Source: Arcuatula senhousia (taxonomy: Eukaryota > Mollusca > Bivalvia > Mytilida > Mytilidae). From it: a stretch of 64,000 nucleotides of DNA. How positions within the stretch are numbered: the stretch's first letter is position 1; each line of letters opens with the position of its first letter. Positions 63,497-64,000 of the stretch are shown piece by piece. The DNA lies in assembly GCA_963971305.1 (NCBI GenBank), contig OZ020304.1:22589755-22653754 (forward strand), given 5' to 3'. The notes under the pieces are model-generated. The model searched no databases. It was not told the DNA's origin and saw only the letters and a list, made by a program, of their open reading frames with translations. The translations under genes were made by a program, and so were the position numbers.

Positions 63497-64000
63497 GTTT
63501 GTACATAACAGAATTCATGGGTGATTTTTATGCCCTACATAAAAATTTAGTGGAGTATTTTAATTTCAGGTCTGTTTGTCCATTTGTCTTTCTGTTTCAA
63601 GTCATATTACCTTCATGTTTGTATTATTTCAAATATTTACAGGATACACTAAAGCAACAAAAACATGACACCACATGGAAACTTTCATCAGCAGGTGACC
63701 GTACCGTGTGACCCAATGGTAACAGGTTGACTCAATGGATGGTTACTTGCCATCTAATGTCATCTAAGCAAAACAAATAAAGATTTCTATATGAGTATAT
63801 AGTGAATTTTGATGAATGTTTTACAAAATGTTGAGAATTGCGAAAATATTACAAATGTAATGTTTCTGCTAATGCTTATTTATATTACTTAGACAAAAAT
63901 CAAATGTTTGTTGTGTTAATATGACAATATCATTATTTGATAAATGTGCCTAAAATAAAAGGAGCATTGTTTCATTAAAAGGTTGCTCAGAGTAATGTTG
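63497..64000 (+). other. Intron 25, no exon seen
   Basis: After the GTTTGT donor no cadherin-like segment is found. A stretch bounded by TTTACAG and GCAG|GTGACC at 63643-63694 is open for 17 codons but lacks cadherin features. The gene must continue beyond the window. Confidence 0.45.

Noticed and set aside
63643..63694. Possible extra exon after exon 25
   Set aside because: Open for only 17 codons, no cadherin motif, and it would interrupt the tenth repeat where a VxxxxxIDYE-type second half is expected.

Overview
The window looks like nuclear DNA of a lophotrochozoan animal, most likely a bivalve mollusc. It is AT-rich, its genes are split by GT-AG introns, and it carries several tandem-cored, hairpin-ended repeat families of the kind described from bivalves (pearl/HINE-like elements), tRNA-derived SINEs, short foldback elements and tails of non-LTR retrotransposons. 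The species cannot be fixed from the sequence alone. All exon borders given here were read by eye from splice signals and reading phase.

Layout. 0-12 kb is almost all repeats: hairpin-ended elements, two adjacent MITEs, SINE pieces, and a decayed satellite of about 145 bp period (3.6-7.2 kb) broken by two reverse-transcriptase remnants. 12.1-15.5 kb (minus strand) holds a complete four-exon secreted cyclophilin (peptidyl-prolyl isomerase, 204 aa). 815 bp away and divergent lies an intronless homeobox gene (16.34-17.0 kb, plus strand, 220 aa). 17-21.3 kb has no recognisable gene but contains two large palindromes.

From 21.36 kb to beyond the right edge runs one large plus-strand gene. Twenty-five exons can be joined in a consistent phase into an open product of 1,649 residues with no stop. 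It begins with a signal peptide and nine thrombospondin type-1-like repeats, then an EGF-like and cysteine-rich linker, then at least ten cadherin repeats, the last of which runs off the window. It is probably a large extracellular or cell-surface adhesion protein. No membrane segment is inside the window. Cadherin repeats 2-5 and 6-9 (and the start of 10) look like copies of one four-repeat block, judged from exon lengths, phases and cysteines. In the linker region, pieces of exons 6, 7 and 8 have been tandemly copied, twice together with their splice donor.

The introns of this gene hold most of the mobile DNA: hairpin-ended elements of at least six families (one nested inside another), a hAT-type MITE with an exact 8-bp target duplication, a SINE inserted into another element, RT tails, and a possible nested two-exon zinc-finger gene (27.5 and 30.6 kb). 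The most general pattern seen is that each hairpin-ended family repeats one arm of its own terminal hairpin at its opposite end, although the hairpin sequences differ completely between families.
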